From assembly GCF_036250675.1 (NCBI RefSeq), contig NZ_CP109592.1, positions 8,122,001 through 8,186,000 on the forward strand: a DNA stretch of 64,000 nt, read 5' to 3'. Shown one piece after another: positions 33,103-41,411 of the stretch; position 1 is the stretch's first letter, and each line of letters opens with the position of its first letter. A program made the translations under genes and the position numbers. This DNA is from Streptomyces sp. NBC_01689. Its GTDB lineage: Bacteria; Actinomycetota; Actinomycetes; Streptomycetales; Streptomycetaceae. The notes under the pieces were generated by a model that worked only from the letters and a program-made list of their open reading frames with translations, was not told where the DNA came from and searched no databases.

Positions 33103-33441
33103 ATGACAGCAGATGACCCGTTCGGGCGTCTCGATGACGACGACTACCCGGCCTACACGATGGGCCGGGCCGCCGAGTTGCTCGGCACCACCCAGGGCTT
33201 CCTCCGTGCCATCGGCGAAGCCCGCCTGATCACTCCGCTGCGCTCCCCGGGCGGGCACCGCCGCTACTCCCGCTACCAGCTGCGCATCGCCGCCCGCGCC
33301 CGGGAACTCGTCGATCAGGGCACACCGATCGAGGCCGCCTGCCGCATCGTCATCCTCGAAGACCAGCTCGAGGAAGCGCAGCGCATCAACGCCGAATTCC
33401 GCCGCGCCGTCGGATCAGTGAACCCAACAGCCGCCGCCTGA
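33103..33441 (+). CDS. small MerR-family (BldC-like) regulator, paralogue of 24582-24920
   Basis: A 112-residue protein differing from its paralogue at only about ten positions: S6P, S48P and a cluster at the C-terminus (EFRRAVGSVNPTAAA against EHRRAAASANSTAAT). The DNA-binding helices are identical, so both probably recognise the same sites, while expression or partner contacts may differ. The ATG is preceded by GAGAGGTG. It lies inside the partner-switch region, between two anti-sigma genes. Confidence 0.85.
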   Translation: MTADDPFGRLDDDDYPAYTMGRAAELLGTTQGFLRAIGEARLITPLRSPGGHRRYSRYQLRIAARARELVDQGTPIEAACRIVILEDQLEEAQRINAEFRRAVGSVNPTAAA

Positions 33442-33721
33442 GGCGGCCAGGACGTGCAATTCCCGCAGGGCTTCACTGCCGGTCACCCTCGCGGGTCGCC
33501 CCGCGACGCACAGTGTGGTGGGCAGCTTCGCCTTTTACGCCCCGGAGCTGGAGTGATCGGACGCAAGCAGGTCGCTTCCCGCCTGGTGTGTGCACAGCTG
33601 GGGCGTTTATGGCAGTTTTCTACATGGCTGTCGATAGCGGTCGTGAGGGCCAAGTCGATGCAGTCCCTCCGTGTCCTTCGGGTGTGGTGGTTGAGGCTGC
33701 TTCCCGCAGGGACGGATCCGG
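33442..33721. other. 280-base gap, no gene recognised
   Basis: This is the 3' flank of the MerR-type gene and unrelated to the flank of copy 1. I see no clear feature. Confidence 0.4.
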
Positions 33722-34165
33722 TTATGTGGTGGCCGTGGTGAGGGTGATGTCCGCGGTGATGCGCTTGCCGAGGGGCGTCTGCTCGACGGTTAGGGTCTGG
33801 GCGAGTGCTCTGACGATCTCCAGGCCGTGCTGGCCGATGCGTTCGGGGTCGTGGGGCCTGGCGGCCGGTACGACGGGGTTGCTGTCGCAGAGTTCGACTC
33901 GGACCGCGACATCGGTGACCCGCAGACGCAAAAGGGCCGGTCCCGGCGCGTACTTGCGGGCGTTGGTGACAAGTTCGCTGACGATCAGCTGGACGATCTC
34001 GACCGTGGCGGTCACCACCGGGATGCCGTGGTTCTCTCGCGCCGTCGTCAGGAAAACCGATGCCAGATGGCGGGCCTGGGCTATGCGGGAGCCGTCGCTG
34101 TTCAGCGCGAGCGACGCCTCCAGCAGCGAGGCCGCCCCGCCGTCGGCCTCACTTGTCACGTCCAT
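33722..34165 (-). CDS. RsbW-like anti-sigma ATPase/kinase
   Basis: A 147-residue GHKL ATPase: N-box VEIVQLIVSELVTNARKYAP, G1-like VELCDSNPVVPAARPHDPER, G2-like GQHGLEIVRALAQTLTVEQT, and an end TPLGKRITADITL. It is a single domain as in anti-sigma kinases such as RsbW/SpoIIAB and the many streptomycete paralogues. The ATG is at 34165. Upstream, a 30-base palindrome with GGGTACC halves lies at 34200-34229. A broken STAS gene faces it on the other strand and may have been its partner. Confidence 0.88.
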   Translation of the reverse strand: MDVTSEADGGAASLLEASLALNSDGSRIAQARHLASVFLTTARENHGIPVVTATVEIVQLIVSELVTNARKYAPGPALLRLRVTDVAVRVELCDSNPVVPAARPHDPERIGQHGLEIVRALAQTLTVEQTPLGKRITADITLTTATT

Positions 34166-34199
34166 CCGTGACCGCTTCCCTCTCCCCGCCCGCTCCCCA

Positions 34200-34229
34200 C
34201 GTTTAGGGCCGGGTACCCCGCCTTAAACG
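34200..34229. promoter_or_regulatory. 30-base imperfect palindrome upstream of the anti-sigma gene
   Basis: CGTTTAGGGCCGGGTACC is followed by the near-complement read from the other side, CGTTTAAGGCGGGGTACC, overlapping at the centre. It contains GTTT and GGGTAC on both strands, reminiscent of sigma-B promoter elements but with too short a spacing. It could be a regulator site or a promoter/operator for the divergent genes. Confidence 0.45.
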
Positions 34230-34347
34230 TTACCCTCCAGCACGGTTACACGGAGGCAGCGCCTCCATAGGGTCCAGCACTTCCCCCGCCCCCTTCGGGG
34301 ACACGCGTCAGACAAAGCGCGAGACGGCCGGGCAGGACGCCCGGCCT

Positions 34348-34670
34348 GTGATCAACCAGGCAACCGCCAAAGGCATCCGCGTCTTGGCGTTGAGCGGCGA
34401 AGCCGACGCCGACAACGTCCACTCGTGCGGCAGGCCCTCCGCGTAGACGGAACCGGGGTTTCGCGGACGCTTATCGACCTCAGTGAGTTCGCCCTCATGG
34501 ACGCCGGCGCCATCAATGTCCTGGCCGCCGCGCAACGCGATGCAGTGTCCGCCGACGGCTGGACCGGGCTGGCGTCCTTGAGGGCAGCGGTTCAGCGGGT
34601 CGTTGAAATCGTTGGTCTCGACACGGTCGTTCCCTGCCACCCCACGCTTCGTCAAGCCCTTACTTCCTGA
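34348..34670 (+). pseudogene. STAS anti-sigma antagonist, frameshifted
   Basis: From the GTG at 34348 the frame reads GIRVLALSGEADADNVHS and stops after CGRPSA. In another frame LRQALRVDGTGVSRTLIDLS, EFALMDAGAINVLAAAQRDA and LRAAVQRVVEIVGLDTVVPC continue to 34670. Together they make a normal STAS protein of about 107 residues broken by one frameshift near 34423. The site normally D-S-x-G is M-D-A-G-A, so it lacks the phosphorylatable Ser. Confidence 0.75.
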
Positions 34671-35193
34671 CGCCAGGCAACGGCGGCCCGCTCCCGGTCA
34701 GTGGTCGGACTCTCGCCGCAGGTCGTCACGAGTGCGGGGCACCCGTCGGGCAGACGGCGAACGAACACCGAATTGTCAGCTCGGAGGTCAGCTGCCATGT
34801 CCGGGGGAGCGGAGCCTTTATGCCCGCGGCACTGCCGGAGGTCATAGCGCCCTGACGGCCCTGATAGCGGCTGACGACTCCGCTCCTTTTCGGGAACGTT
34901 GCCCTGCGAGTGAGTCAATATCTGTGTTCGCGAGGTGAGGGTTTGACGGACGGTGTAGTGAGAGTTTTTGCCGCAACGAGTGGAGTGGAATTACTTAACC
35001 GGCGCGGACCGTTGCGGCGTGCTACTGTCCATCTCAGTTGCAGTTGTGGTTCCCGAACTTCAAGTGCTCCCACTCGGCTCCTGTCGGGGAGGGCGCTTTG
35101 TATTTCCGGTCATTTTCCGGCGGGGTCATCATCGCGGCGACACGGTGTTCACAAAGTGCGGACGCCGGTGCACTGCCCCGAAGGAGATATGGC
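34671..35193. other. 523-base gap including the cold-shock gene leader
   Basis: The first half shows no certain gene; a minus-strand frame of 48 codons (34652-34798) starts MAADLRADNSVFVRRLPDG and is unassigned. The second half is AT-richer and holds the promoter and leader of the cold-shock gene. A candidate -10 is TACTGT near 35022. A stem GCGCTTTGT (35093-35101) with ACAAAGTGC (35151-35159) ends 34 bases before the ATG. Confidence 0.45.
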
Positions 35194-35397
35194 ATGGCTG
35201 CTGGTACCGTGAAGTGGTTCAACGCGGAAAAGGGTTTCGGCTTCATCGAGCAGGACGGTGGCGGCGCTGACGTGTTCGCCCACTTCTCGAACATCGCCGC
35301 CCAGGGCTTCCGTGAGCTGCTCGAAGGCCAGAAGGTGAACTTCGACATCGCGCAGGGCCAGAAGGGCCTGACGGCCGAGAACATCGTTCCGGCCTGA
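35194..35397 (+). CDS. cold-shock protein (CspA family)
   Basis: A 67-residue cold-shock domain protein with both RNA-binding motifs: RNP1 KGFGFIEQ and RNP2 DVFAHFS. It binds single-stranded RNA or DNA as a chaperone. I chose the ATG at 35194, which has AAGGAGA eight bases upstream; the longer open frame from 35038 is leader. It begins a cluster with a DEAD-box helicase, a CBS protein and an SCO5918-type protein, the same order as I recall from S. coelicolor. Confidence 0.95.
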   Translation: MAAGTVKWFNAEKGFGFIEQDGGGADVFAHFSNIAAQGFRELLEGQKVNFDIAQGQKGLTAENIVPA

Positions 35398-35406
35398 CAG
35401 ACTTGT

Positions 35407-35444
35407 AGCTGGGGCCCGCATCCCTCGGGGTGCGGGCCCCAGCT
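35407..35444 (+). terminator. hairpin terminator after cold-shock gene
   Basis: AGCTGGGGCCCGCA, ten bases, then its exact complement: a 14-bp stem, 10 bases after the stop. Confidence 0.85.
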
Positions 35445-35725
35445 GCAGCCATTTCCCGCGGCGGGTTCACCCGCGGGACGGCCCGGAGGAATCCGCAGTC
35501 TCACCACACGCGGCTCCTCCCTCGGGATGCAGGCACATCCTGAAGAGCTACACCGCAGTCGGCGCCCGGATTCGCGTCCCCACCGCGTCACCTATTTCGG
35601 CATTTAGGCCCACGCGCATTTCCCGTCGGCTGCATTTTCTTTGGCATCGGTCCATACTTGTAATTCCGTGCTGCTCATCGCTTGCGGGAATTCCTTGATA
35701 TGTGCCACATCGAGGAAGGTTCCGC

Positions 35726-37219
35726 ATGAACCGCACACGTACGAACGACCGCTCCGCCCGCACCCGTAAGGGCGGTGCCGACGCGGGGAAGGGCGGCAGT
35801 CGCTTCGGCTCGCCGGCGCCGCGCCGTTCCGGCGGTCCGGCCCGTTCCGGCGGTTACGGCCGTCGGTCCGCCGCAGTGCAGGGGGAGTTCGCCCTCCCCA
35901 AGACGCTCACCCCCGCGTTGCCTGCCGTTGAGGCCTTCGCCGATCTCGGCATGCCCGAACAGCTGCTGGCCGAACTCGGCAAGCAGGGCGTGACCGCGCC
36001 GTTCCCGATCCAGGGCACGACGCTGCCGAACTCCCTGGCAGGCCGTGACGTCCTGGGCCGCGGGCGCACCGGTTCCGGCAAGACCCTCGCCTTCGGCCTC
36101 GCCCTGCTCGCTCGCACCGCGGGACAGCGTGCTGAGCCCCGCCAGCCGCTGGGTCTGATCCTCGTACCGACGCGTGAGCTGGCGCAGCAGGTGACCGACG
36201 CGCTCACTCCCTACGCCCGATCCGTCAGGCTGCGGCTGGCCACGGTGGTGGGTGGGATGTCGATCGGCAAGCAGGCCGGCGCGCTGCGAGGCGGAGCCGA
36301 GATCGTCGTCGCGACCCCTGGCCGGCTCAAGGACCTCATCGACCGTGGCGACTGCCGGCTGGACCAGGTGGGCGTCACGGTGCTGGACGAGGCCGACCAG
36401 ATGGCCGACATGGGATTCATGCCGCAGGTCACCGCGCTGCTCGACCAGGTGCGTCCGGAGGGGCAACGGATGCTGTTCTCCGCCACCTTGGACCGTAACG
36501 TCGACCTGCTGGTGCGCCGCTATCTGACCGACCCCGTCGTGCATTCGGTCGACCCCTCGGCCGGTGCGGTCACGACGATGGAACACCACGTCCTGCACGT
36601 CCACGGCGCTGACAAGCACGCCGCCACGACCGAGATCGCCGCTCGCGACGGTCGGGTGATCATGTTCCTGGACACCAAGCACGCCGTCGACCGGCTGACC
36701 CAGGACCTCCTCAACAGCGGGGTACGGGCCGCCGCGCTGCACGGCGGCAAGTCGCAGCCGCAGCGCACCCGTACGCTGGCGCAGTTCAGGACGGGCCACG
36801 TCAGCGTGCTGGTGGCGACCAACGTCGCGGCGCGCGGCATCCACGTCGACAACCTCGACCTCGTCGTCAACGTCGACCCGCCGACCGACCACAAAGACTA
36901 CCTCCACCGCGGCGGACGCACCGCCCGCGCCGGCGAGTCCGGCAGCGTCGTCACCCTGGTCACACCGAACCAGCGCCGCGACATGGTCCGCCTCATGTCG
37001 GACGCCGGGATCCGGCCGCAGACCACCCAGATCCACTCGGGTGACGAGGCCCTGCACAGGATCACCGGCGCCCAGGCCCCCACCGGGATCCCGGTCGTCA
37101 TCACCGCACCGGTGGCCGAACGCCCCAAGCGCAGCGCGACCTCCCGAGGCCGGCGCCGCCCCTCTTCGACGACCCGGCGCGCGCATGTACGCCAGTCCGT
37201 CTTCGATGCGGCTGCCTAG
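35726..37219 (+). CDS. DEAD-box RNA helicase
   Basis: A 497-residue helicase. The basic Gly/Arg/Ser-rich N-terminus is followed by motif Q (PIQGTTLPNSLAGRDVLGRG), motif I GRTGSGKT, Ia PTRELAQQ, TPGRL, II VLDEADQMADMGF, III FSAT, V VATNVAARGIHV and VI HRGGRTARAG. The C-terminus is basic (TSRGRRRPSSTTRRAHVRQS). It unwinds RNA, probably during cold adaptation given the cold-shock gene upstream. I chose the ATG at 35726 because GAGGAAGG lies six bases upstream. Confidence 0.95.
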   Translation: MNRTRTNDRSARTRKGGADAGKGGSRFGSPAPRRSGGPARSGGYGRRSAAVQGEFALPKTLTPALPAVEAFADLGMPEQLLAELGKQGVTAPFPIQGTTLPNSLAGRDVLGRGRTGSGKTLAFGLALLARTAGQRAEPRQPLGLILVPTRELAQQVTDALTPYARSVRLRLATVVGGMSIGKQAGALRGGAEIVVATPGRLKDLIDRGDCRLDQVGVTVLDEADQMADMGFMPQVTALLDQVRPEGQRMLFSATLDRNVDLLVRRYLTDPVVHSVDPSAGAVTTMEHHVLHVHGADKHAATTEIAARDGRVIMFLDTKHAVDRLTQDLLNSGVRAAALHGGKSQPQRTRTLAQFRTGHVSVLVATNVAARGIHVDNLDLVVNVDPPTDHKDYLHRGGRTARAGESGSVVTLVTPNQRRDMVRLMSDAGIRPQTTQIHSGDEALHRITGAQAPTGIPVVITAPVAERPKRSATSRGRRRPSSTTRRAHVRQSVFDAAA

Positions 37220-37265
37220 AAACTTCGTGATCAGGAAGCTGACCCATCTCTGCAGGAGGCACCTT

Positions 37266-37670
37266 TTGACGCTGGTTCAGATGCAGCCCCGCCCGGCGAG
37301 CGCCGGCCCCGTGCACAGGACGGTGGTTGAGGTCATGGACGCGGCCGGACCACAGGTCTGTGACGACATGAGTGTCGAGGTCGCGCTGTCCGTCATGGCA
37401 GCCGCCCGCACGGGCCGGCTGGTCGTCTGCGACCAGGACGGCCAGTGCACCGGACTGGTCACCCGGACAGAACTCACCGCCATCCGTGACGGTTCCGCTT
37501 ACACGGACCGCGTCCGCCTGCGGGACGTCCTCGGCGATACCGGGTCGTTCGCCTCACCCGTGACCACGATGGCCGAAGCCGAGCACGCGATGCGCTCCCG
37601 CCGGCTCGGTGCCCTGCCGGTGGTCGACGGGCAGGGCAGCGCCCTGGGCGTCCTCGCCCTCTCCCGCTGA
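37266..37670 (+). CDS. CBS-domain protein
   Basis: A 134-residue protein with a CBS pair: VEVALSVMAAARTGRLVVCD, QDGQCTGLVTRTELTAIRD and AEHAMRSRRLGALPVVDGQG, ALGVLALSR. CBS pairs bind adenine nucleotides. The start is a TTG at 37266: AGGAGG lies six bases upstream, while the first ATG codons come later. It follows the helicase gene after 46 bases and is probably in the same operon. Confidence 0.85.
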   Translation: MTLVQMQPRPASAGPVHRTVVEVMDAAGPQVCDDMSVEVALSVMAAARTGRLVVCDQDGQCTGLVTRTELTAIRDGSAYTDRVRLRDVLGDTGSFASPVTTMAEAEHAMRSRRLGALPVVDGQGSALGVLALSR

Positions 37671-37737
37671 GCCGAGCCGCCTCACCCCGGTCGGACCGTT
37701 CTCCCCTTCTCCCTGCTGTTTCTCCCTGTGAGGCCAC

Positions 37738-38046
37738 ATGCGCTGCGTCATCGCCCGCTTCCCCTTCGAGCTCACCAAGACCGGCGTGCTGGAATCGATG
37801 AAGGGCATCAAGCCCGAACCGGTCGCCGGTGAATCGGTGATCATCGGCCGCCGTCATTACCCCGTCAAGCAAGTCGGTCAGGTCATCACCCGCCAGGACC
37901 GCCGTGACTTCAGCGCCGGCGAAGTCCTCCGGGCCATGACTCAGCTCGGCTTCACCTGCCGCACCCTCCCCAAGGTCGCACCCGTGCGCATCCTCAGCTC
38001 GCTCCAGCAGGCTTCCGCGATGCTCGGCACTCCTGTGTCCGTCTGA
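37738..38046 (+). CDS. SCO5918-family conserved protein
   Basis: A 102-residue protein (MRCVIARFPFELTKTGVLES, VIIGRRHYPVKQVGQVITRQ, GEVLRAMTQLGFTCRTLPKV). I recognise the streptomycete family that sits beside the cold-shock DEAD-box gene and is named after SCO5918. Function unknown. The start ATG has GTGAGG eight bases upstream. A long bidirectional terminator follows. Confidence 0.8.
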   Translation: MRCVIARFPFELTKTGVLESMKGIKPEPVAGESVIIGRRHYPVKQVGQVITRQDRRDFSAGEVLRAMTQLGFTCRTLPKVAPVRILSSLQQASAMLGTPVSV

Positions 38047-38081
38047 CCGAGGGGACGGGCAACGAGGCGATGCTCGGACAG

Positions 38082-38125
38082 GCGGTGTGGGCCAGGTCGG
38101 CGCGCGCCGACCTGGCCCACACCGC
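38082..38125. terminator. 44-base perfect palindrome, bidirectional terminator
   Basis: GCGGTGTGGGCCAGGTCGGC, GCGC, then the exact complement. It lies between two convergent genes (ends at 38046 and 38155) and probably stops both. Confidence 0.9.
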
Positions 38126-38154
38126 TTGCGACGGGTTCCCGTGGCAGTGGTTGC

Positions 38155-38514
38155 TCAGTTGTCGGAATAGCTGAAGTCGCCCATGGTCCAGGCGCTGACG
38201 TCGTTGATCGCCACCCGGTACATCCCGCCTGTCTCCGGGATCCCGACCGTGCCCTGCAGGATCCGGGCGACATGGAAGTGCAGATGAGTGGGGGGCCCGT
38301 CCTTCTTCGCGGGGGAGTCGAAGACGGCGGAGAACTCTCCCAAGCGGGCGGAATCCGTCAGCACATCCGACACCCTCTGCCTCCACACTGCTTCGGGAGC
38401 CAGCCGGCCGGTGATGACAGCACCACCGGTGACCACGGTCAGGGACATCTGGTTGCTCTGCCCGGACTCCACCAGGGTGGCGACGTCAACGAGCAGTTCG
38501 TCAGGCTTCGACAT
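38155..38514 (-). CDS. GvpU-like conserved protein
   Basis: A 119-residue protein: LLVDVATLVESGQSNQMSLT, VVTGGAVITGRLAPEAVWRQ, PTHLHFHVARILQGTVGIPE, MYRVAINDVSAWTMGDFSYS. The pattern of beta strands and the HLHF...W/Y-R-V-x-I-x-x-V motif recall the gas-vesicle accessory GvpU family, but no gas-vesicle gene is in the window. The ATG at 38514 lies 7 bases after TATAAT on the minus strand, suggesting a leaderless message. Function unknown. Confidence 0.6.
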   Translation of the reverse strand: MSKPDELLVDVATLVESGQSNQMSLTVVTGGAVITGRLAPEAVWRQRVSDVLTDSARLGEFSAVFDSPAKKDGPPTHLHFHVARILQGTVGIPETGGMYRVAINDVSAWTMGDFSYSDN

Positions 38515-38526
38515 AGGGCAGATTAT
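38515..38526 (-). promoter_or_regulatory. TATAAT -10 element for a leaderless GvpU-like gene
   Basis: On the minus strand TATAAT is followed by seven bases and the ATG at 38514, with no ribosome binding sequence between. No good -35 hexamer is visible (GTCAGA at an 18-base distance is weak). Confidence 0.5.
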
Positions 38527-38554
38527 ATTTACTGGCCATCCTGCCTCTGACGGG

Positions 38555-38720
38555 TGGCGACAGCGCGGGCGGAGGGCGTTCACGGGCGTGGCGCTGATGA
38601 CCGGGGTGACCGCGGTGGCGCGTGCGAGGCGGTCAAAGATGCTCAGCCGAACCCCCGGTGCTGCCGCATTCAGGTCAGGGGCGCGCCGGTGGTGGACGAT
38701 CTGGGGGTTTATGGCCCGCT
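38555..38720 (-). pseudogene. remnant of an RsbW-like anti-sigma gene
   Basis: The minus strand reads RRAPDLNAAAPGVRLSIFDR then LARATAVTPVISATPVNAL. This parallels TPDLNGGTGGFGWPMVNHLA and ATAVTRQAAGGKTVSAL of the anti-sigma protein at 31529-32248. Only the G-box half is left, without a start or its own stop. Confidence 0.5.
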
Positions 38721-38977
38721 GCGCGACTGCCGGTGCCTTCGGCCAGGTCCGGGCCGCGCTGATCGGGAGGATCGGCCGAGAGGCGGACGGAGGGCCAATG
38801 CGGTCGCCACGATAATCGACTCACAGCCAGCCACAGTGGCGTCGAGCGTCGGGGAAAGGATCAGCGACCGCAAGCACATCTCGTAGTCGACATCCGCGGG
38901 GTCTGCCGCTGTTGGTGATGGTCGCCAAACTCCCTGCGGGTGTCCCAACTGGTCAGCGTCGAAGAGCGGGGCAGATC

Positions 38978-39277
38978 GTGAATGAGCAGGCCGGGAGCTG
39001 GAGCTTCCTCACCAACCACGCCCGCGTGCTGATCGTCATTGCCCGCGACCCTGCCAGCCGCGTTCGCGAGGTCGCTGCGGCCTGCCACATCACCGAACGC
39101 ACCGCTCAGAGCATCGTCAAGGACCTCGAAGAGGCCGGCTACATGCGCCGCGAGCGCAGCGGACGGCGCACGCGCTACACCCTCTGCCTGGGCGGCACCC
39201 TCCGACACCCAGCCGAGGCGCACGTGCCCGTCCGGGGGCTGCTGGAGCTCTTCACCCCTCAGGCCGGCGAACGCTGA
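38978..39277 (+). CDS. winged helix-turn-helix regulator, MarR/ArsR-like
   Basis: A 99-residue protein: SWSFLTNHARVLIVIARDPA, SRVREVAAACHITERTAQSI, VKDLEEAGYMRRERSGRRTR. This is a winged helix with a clear helix-turn-helix and wing, followed by a short tail ending GLLELFTPQAGER. It is a small DNA-binding regulator without a sensor domain; the target is unknown. I placed the start at the GTG 38978; the upstream part of the open frame looks non-coding. An overlapping ATG one base later is out of frame. Confidence 0.75.
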   Translation: MNEQAGSWSFLTNHARVLIVIARDPASRVREVAAACHITERTAQSIVKDLEEAGYMRRERSGRRTRYTLCLGGTLRHPAEAHVPVRGLLELFTPQAGER

Positions 39278-39374
39278 AGCCTGGGCCCGCCCCCTGGCGC
39301 ACTGCGCAGCTGTCAGTACCGCACACCACTGGTGCGTCTCTGTCAGCCGTGGGCCGTATGACAAACACCCCTCA

Positions 39375-39935
39375 TCACACGCTCGTCCAAGCGTCGAGGA
39401 AGGCCTTCCGTCCAGCTCGATCGTCCGACCTGTGGTCTGCGTGCAGGACGCGCCAGGCGGTGAGCTCGAGATCTCGCAGCCACAGTTCTCCGATGACCTG
39501 TGTCTTGAGGTCGGGAAAGTGGTCGGACTCGGCGAGGGCTTGACCGATCACCTCCCCGGCTGCGACGCGCTGGGGCGGCGTCATCTGATCGACGGCCGAC
39601 AGGATTTGTCGGGCCAGGGCGGTTCCTTCTCCTGTCAGGGAACGCAGCACCAGAGCCTTGATGTTGGCGGGTAGCAGATACGCGGTGCCCGAGGTCCTCC
39701 ACAGCTCCGCCCAGAAGCGTTCTCCTGCCTTGGTGGGGGCAGGGAGTGCGGCCAGCAGCCCGAGGAGATGGCCGGTGGCCGCATAGCCGTCGGAGTGGGC
39801 GGCTGCGACGACTGCGATGCCGGCGACGCGCTCCACATCAAGATGGCCCGCTTCGAGATGCGGAGCCAGGCCCAATTGGTGTTCCACCTGGTGTGCGAGG
39901 GGGGCGGATACGTGGGGGCGGACCTCAGGAAGCAT
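39375..39935 (-). CDS. hypothetical helical protein
   Basis: A 186-residue soluble protein with repeated helices (GYAATGHLLGLLAALPAPTK, NIKALVLRSLTGEGTALARQ, VAAGEVIGQALAESDHFPDL). It may form a HEAT-like or TPR-like array but I recognise no family. The ATG at 39935 has AAGGA nine bases upstream. It stands between a regulator and a zone of gene fragments. Codon use is consistent with real coding. Confidence 0.6.
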   Translation of the reverse strand: MLPEVRPHVSAPLAHQVEHQLGLAPHLEAGHLDVERVAGIAVVAAAHSDGYAATGHLLGLLAALPAPTKAGERFWAELWRTSGTAYLLPANIKALVLRSLTGEGTALARQILSAVDQMTPPQRVAAGEVIGQALAESDHFPDLKTQVIGELWLRDLELTAWRVLHADHRSDDRAGRKAFLDAWTSV

Positions 39936-40214
39936 CGGCGATCCTTGCGCGTAGGGGGCCCAATGCCCGTTCGGAAGTCCTGATCGTTCCCACGAGCAGC
40001 CGATCTACTCGGCTTCGGCGGCCCCAATTGACGTCCGGATCAACGAGGTCGGCGTTCAAACGGTTGCGGAGCACACACCGACGACGTGGGCGTGGTTGTC
40101 GCGACCGGACTCCTGGAGTGCCGTCCGGGCCTTGTCTTCCAGCATGGCCCCATGATCACCGGTGACGCCCAGGACCCCGAGGGAGGACGAGAAGCTGTGT
40201 CCCGCGACGCCGCA

Positions 40215-40578
40215 GAAACCGCGGAACCTGGGGGCCGCTCGGCGAGGCTCTCCTGCGACGTCTCGACCACGCCAACATCTTCCTCATCATCGCCGGCACC
40301 TGCACGCCCCTGGCCGTGCTCCTCCTCTCGCCGGACCAGCGGTCCGTGCTGCTGTGGGTCGTGTGGGCGGGCGCATTGGCCGGCATCGTGTTCCGGGTCC
40401 TGTGGGTCGGAGCGCCGCGCTGGCTGTACACCCCGTGCTACCTGGCACTGGGGTGGGCACCAGTGCGCTACCTGCCCGACTTCCTGCACACCGGCGGAGC
40501 AGCCGTACTCACCCTGATCGTGGTCGGCGGTCTCCTCTACAGCGCGGGCGCGGTCGTCGTGGTGGCGAAGGGCCTGTT
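40215..40578 (+). pseudogene. TrhA/hemolysin III-family membrane protein fragment
   Basis: The plus strand encodes TWGPLGEALLRRLDHANIFL, IIAGTCTPLAVLLLSPDQRS, GIVFRVLWVGAPRWLYTPCY and LPDFLHTGGAAVLTLIVVGG LLYSAGAVV as one run. This is the middle of a TrhA (PAQR/hemolysin III) protein with the LDHANIF motif. The first helices with conserved His and the end with the H-x3-H motif are missing, so it is a fragment. An internal GTG at 40316 could start a peptide, but the downstream sequence is unrelated. Confidence 0.7.
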
Positions 40579-40829
40579 CTACCTGTTGGTCACCGGCCCG
40601 CAAGTTGGCTGCTCTAAAGGGTGTGACGCTCCGAAGGCAGGTAAGGAGGAACGGCGTGGTCGTTCTGGTCGCAGACTCGGTCCTGATCGGCCTGCGCCTG
40701 GGCCGCCGCCGCAGGCACCTTCCCCGGTGACGCGGTCAGCCGGGCAGCCGGGGAAGCGGCCCCGGGCCGCCCGCCCGGGGACCGGGCGTCGCGCGGTGTC
40801 GGAGAAGTCGTCGAGCATCGCCCAGGAGT

Positions 40830-41092
40830 GTTCCGCCCCGTCCGCGACGAGTCGGAGGCGTCGGTGACGTCGGCGCCGGTGTCGGCGTCCCGCTCGGAGT
40901 GGCCGACGCCGTGCCGGTCCAGGCACATGACCGTCACGCTCACCTCGTCCTGCAGGTGGCCGTGAATGGCGCCGACGATCGCCGCGATGAGGGCGCGGGC
41001 GGCCCTGCGGGGGTGAAGCGCCCGGGGCGCACGATCAGGTCCGACAGACCGACGCTGCCTGCGTCGCGCTCCAGCATGCCGTCGGTCACCAT
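40830..41092 (-). pseudogene. C-terminal fragment of a SpoIIE-type PP2C phosphatase
   Basis: The minus strand reads VTDGMLERDAGSVGLSDLIV RPGRF and, after a frameshift, ARALIAAIVGAIHGHLQDEV then VTVMCLDRHGVGHSERDADT. This parallels the end of streptomycete PP2C phosphatases of partner-switch systems (family pattern YTDGMLER...DDATVMCLDW). The rest of the gene is absent. Confidence 0.6.
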
Positions 41093-41100
41093 CGCCCGTT

Positions 41101-41239
41101 CAACCTGGAAGTCACCCAAGAGGCGACCTACGTCACGAACCAGGGAGCGGGCACCCTCACGGTCATCGACCCGACATCCCGCACAGTCGTCGCGACGGTC
41201 TCCCTCGGCACCAGCCCCTACGGCATCGCGGTGAGCTGA
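41101..41239 (+). pseudogene. YVTN beta-propeller protein tail
   Basis: About 45 codons encode one typical propeller repeat, ATYVTNQGAGTLTVIDPTSR then TVVATVSLGTSPYGIAVS, and a stop. No other repeats are present, so this is the last blade of a lost secreted propeller protein. Confidence 0.7.
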
Positions 41240-41411
41240 ACCCGCAACGCACCACCGGACCGTGCGCGTCCCCGTCGAGGACGCCGGTGCCCGGGGCCTG
41301 AACGTCCGGCCGGCTCATGCGACGGACACACGGTGCCCACGCCGGACGTCTCCTTGCCAGGCAGGACCCGGGTTGTCGGCGGAACATGGACAAGGGGGGA
41401 CAGGGAAGGGG

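Larger units (their letters stand above)
32391..33430 (+). repeat. copy 2 of the duplicated promoter-leader-MerR unit
   Basis: This matches 23838-24910 through promoter, leader, hairpin and gene, with long identical blocks and several small indels. The copies lie 8.5 kb apart in the same orientation. Confidence 0.85.

Noticed and set aside
35675..37186. 503-residue minus-strand frame
   Set aside because: It is the antisense of the DEAD-box helicase, which has all nine helicase motifs on the plus strand.
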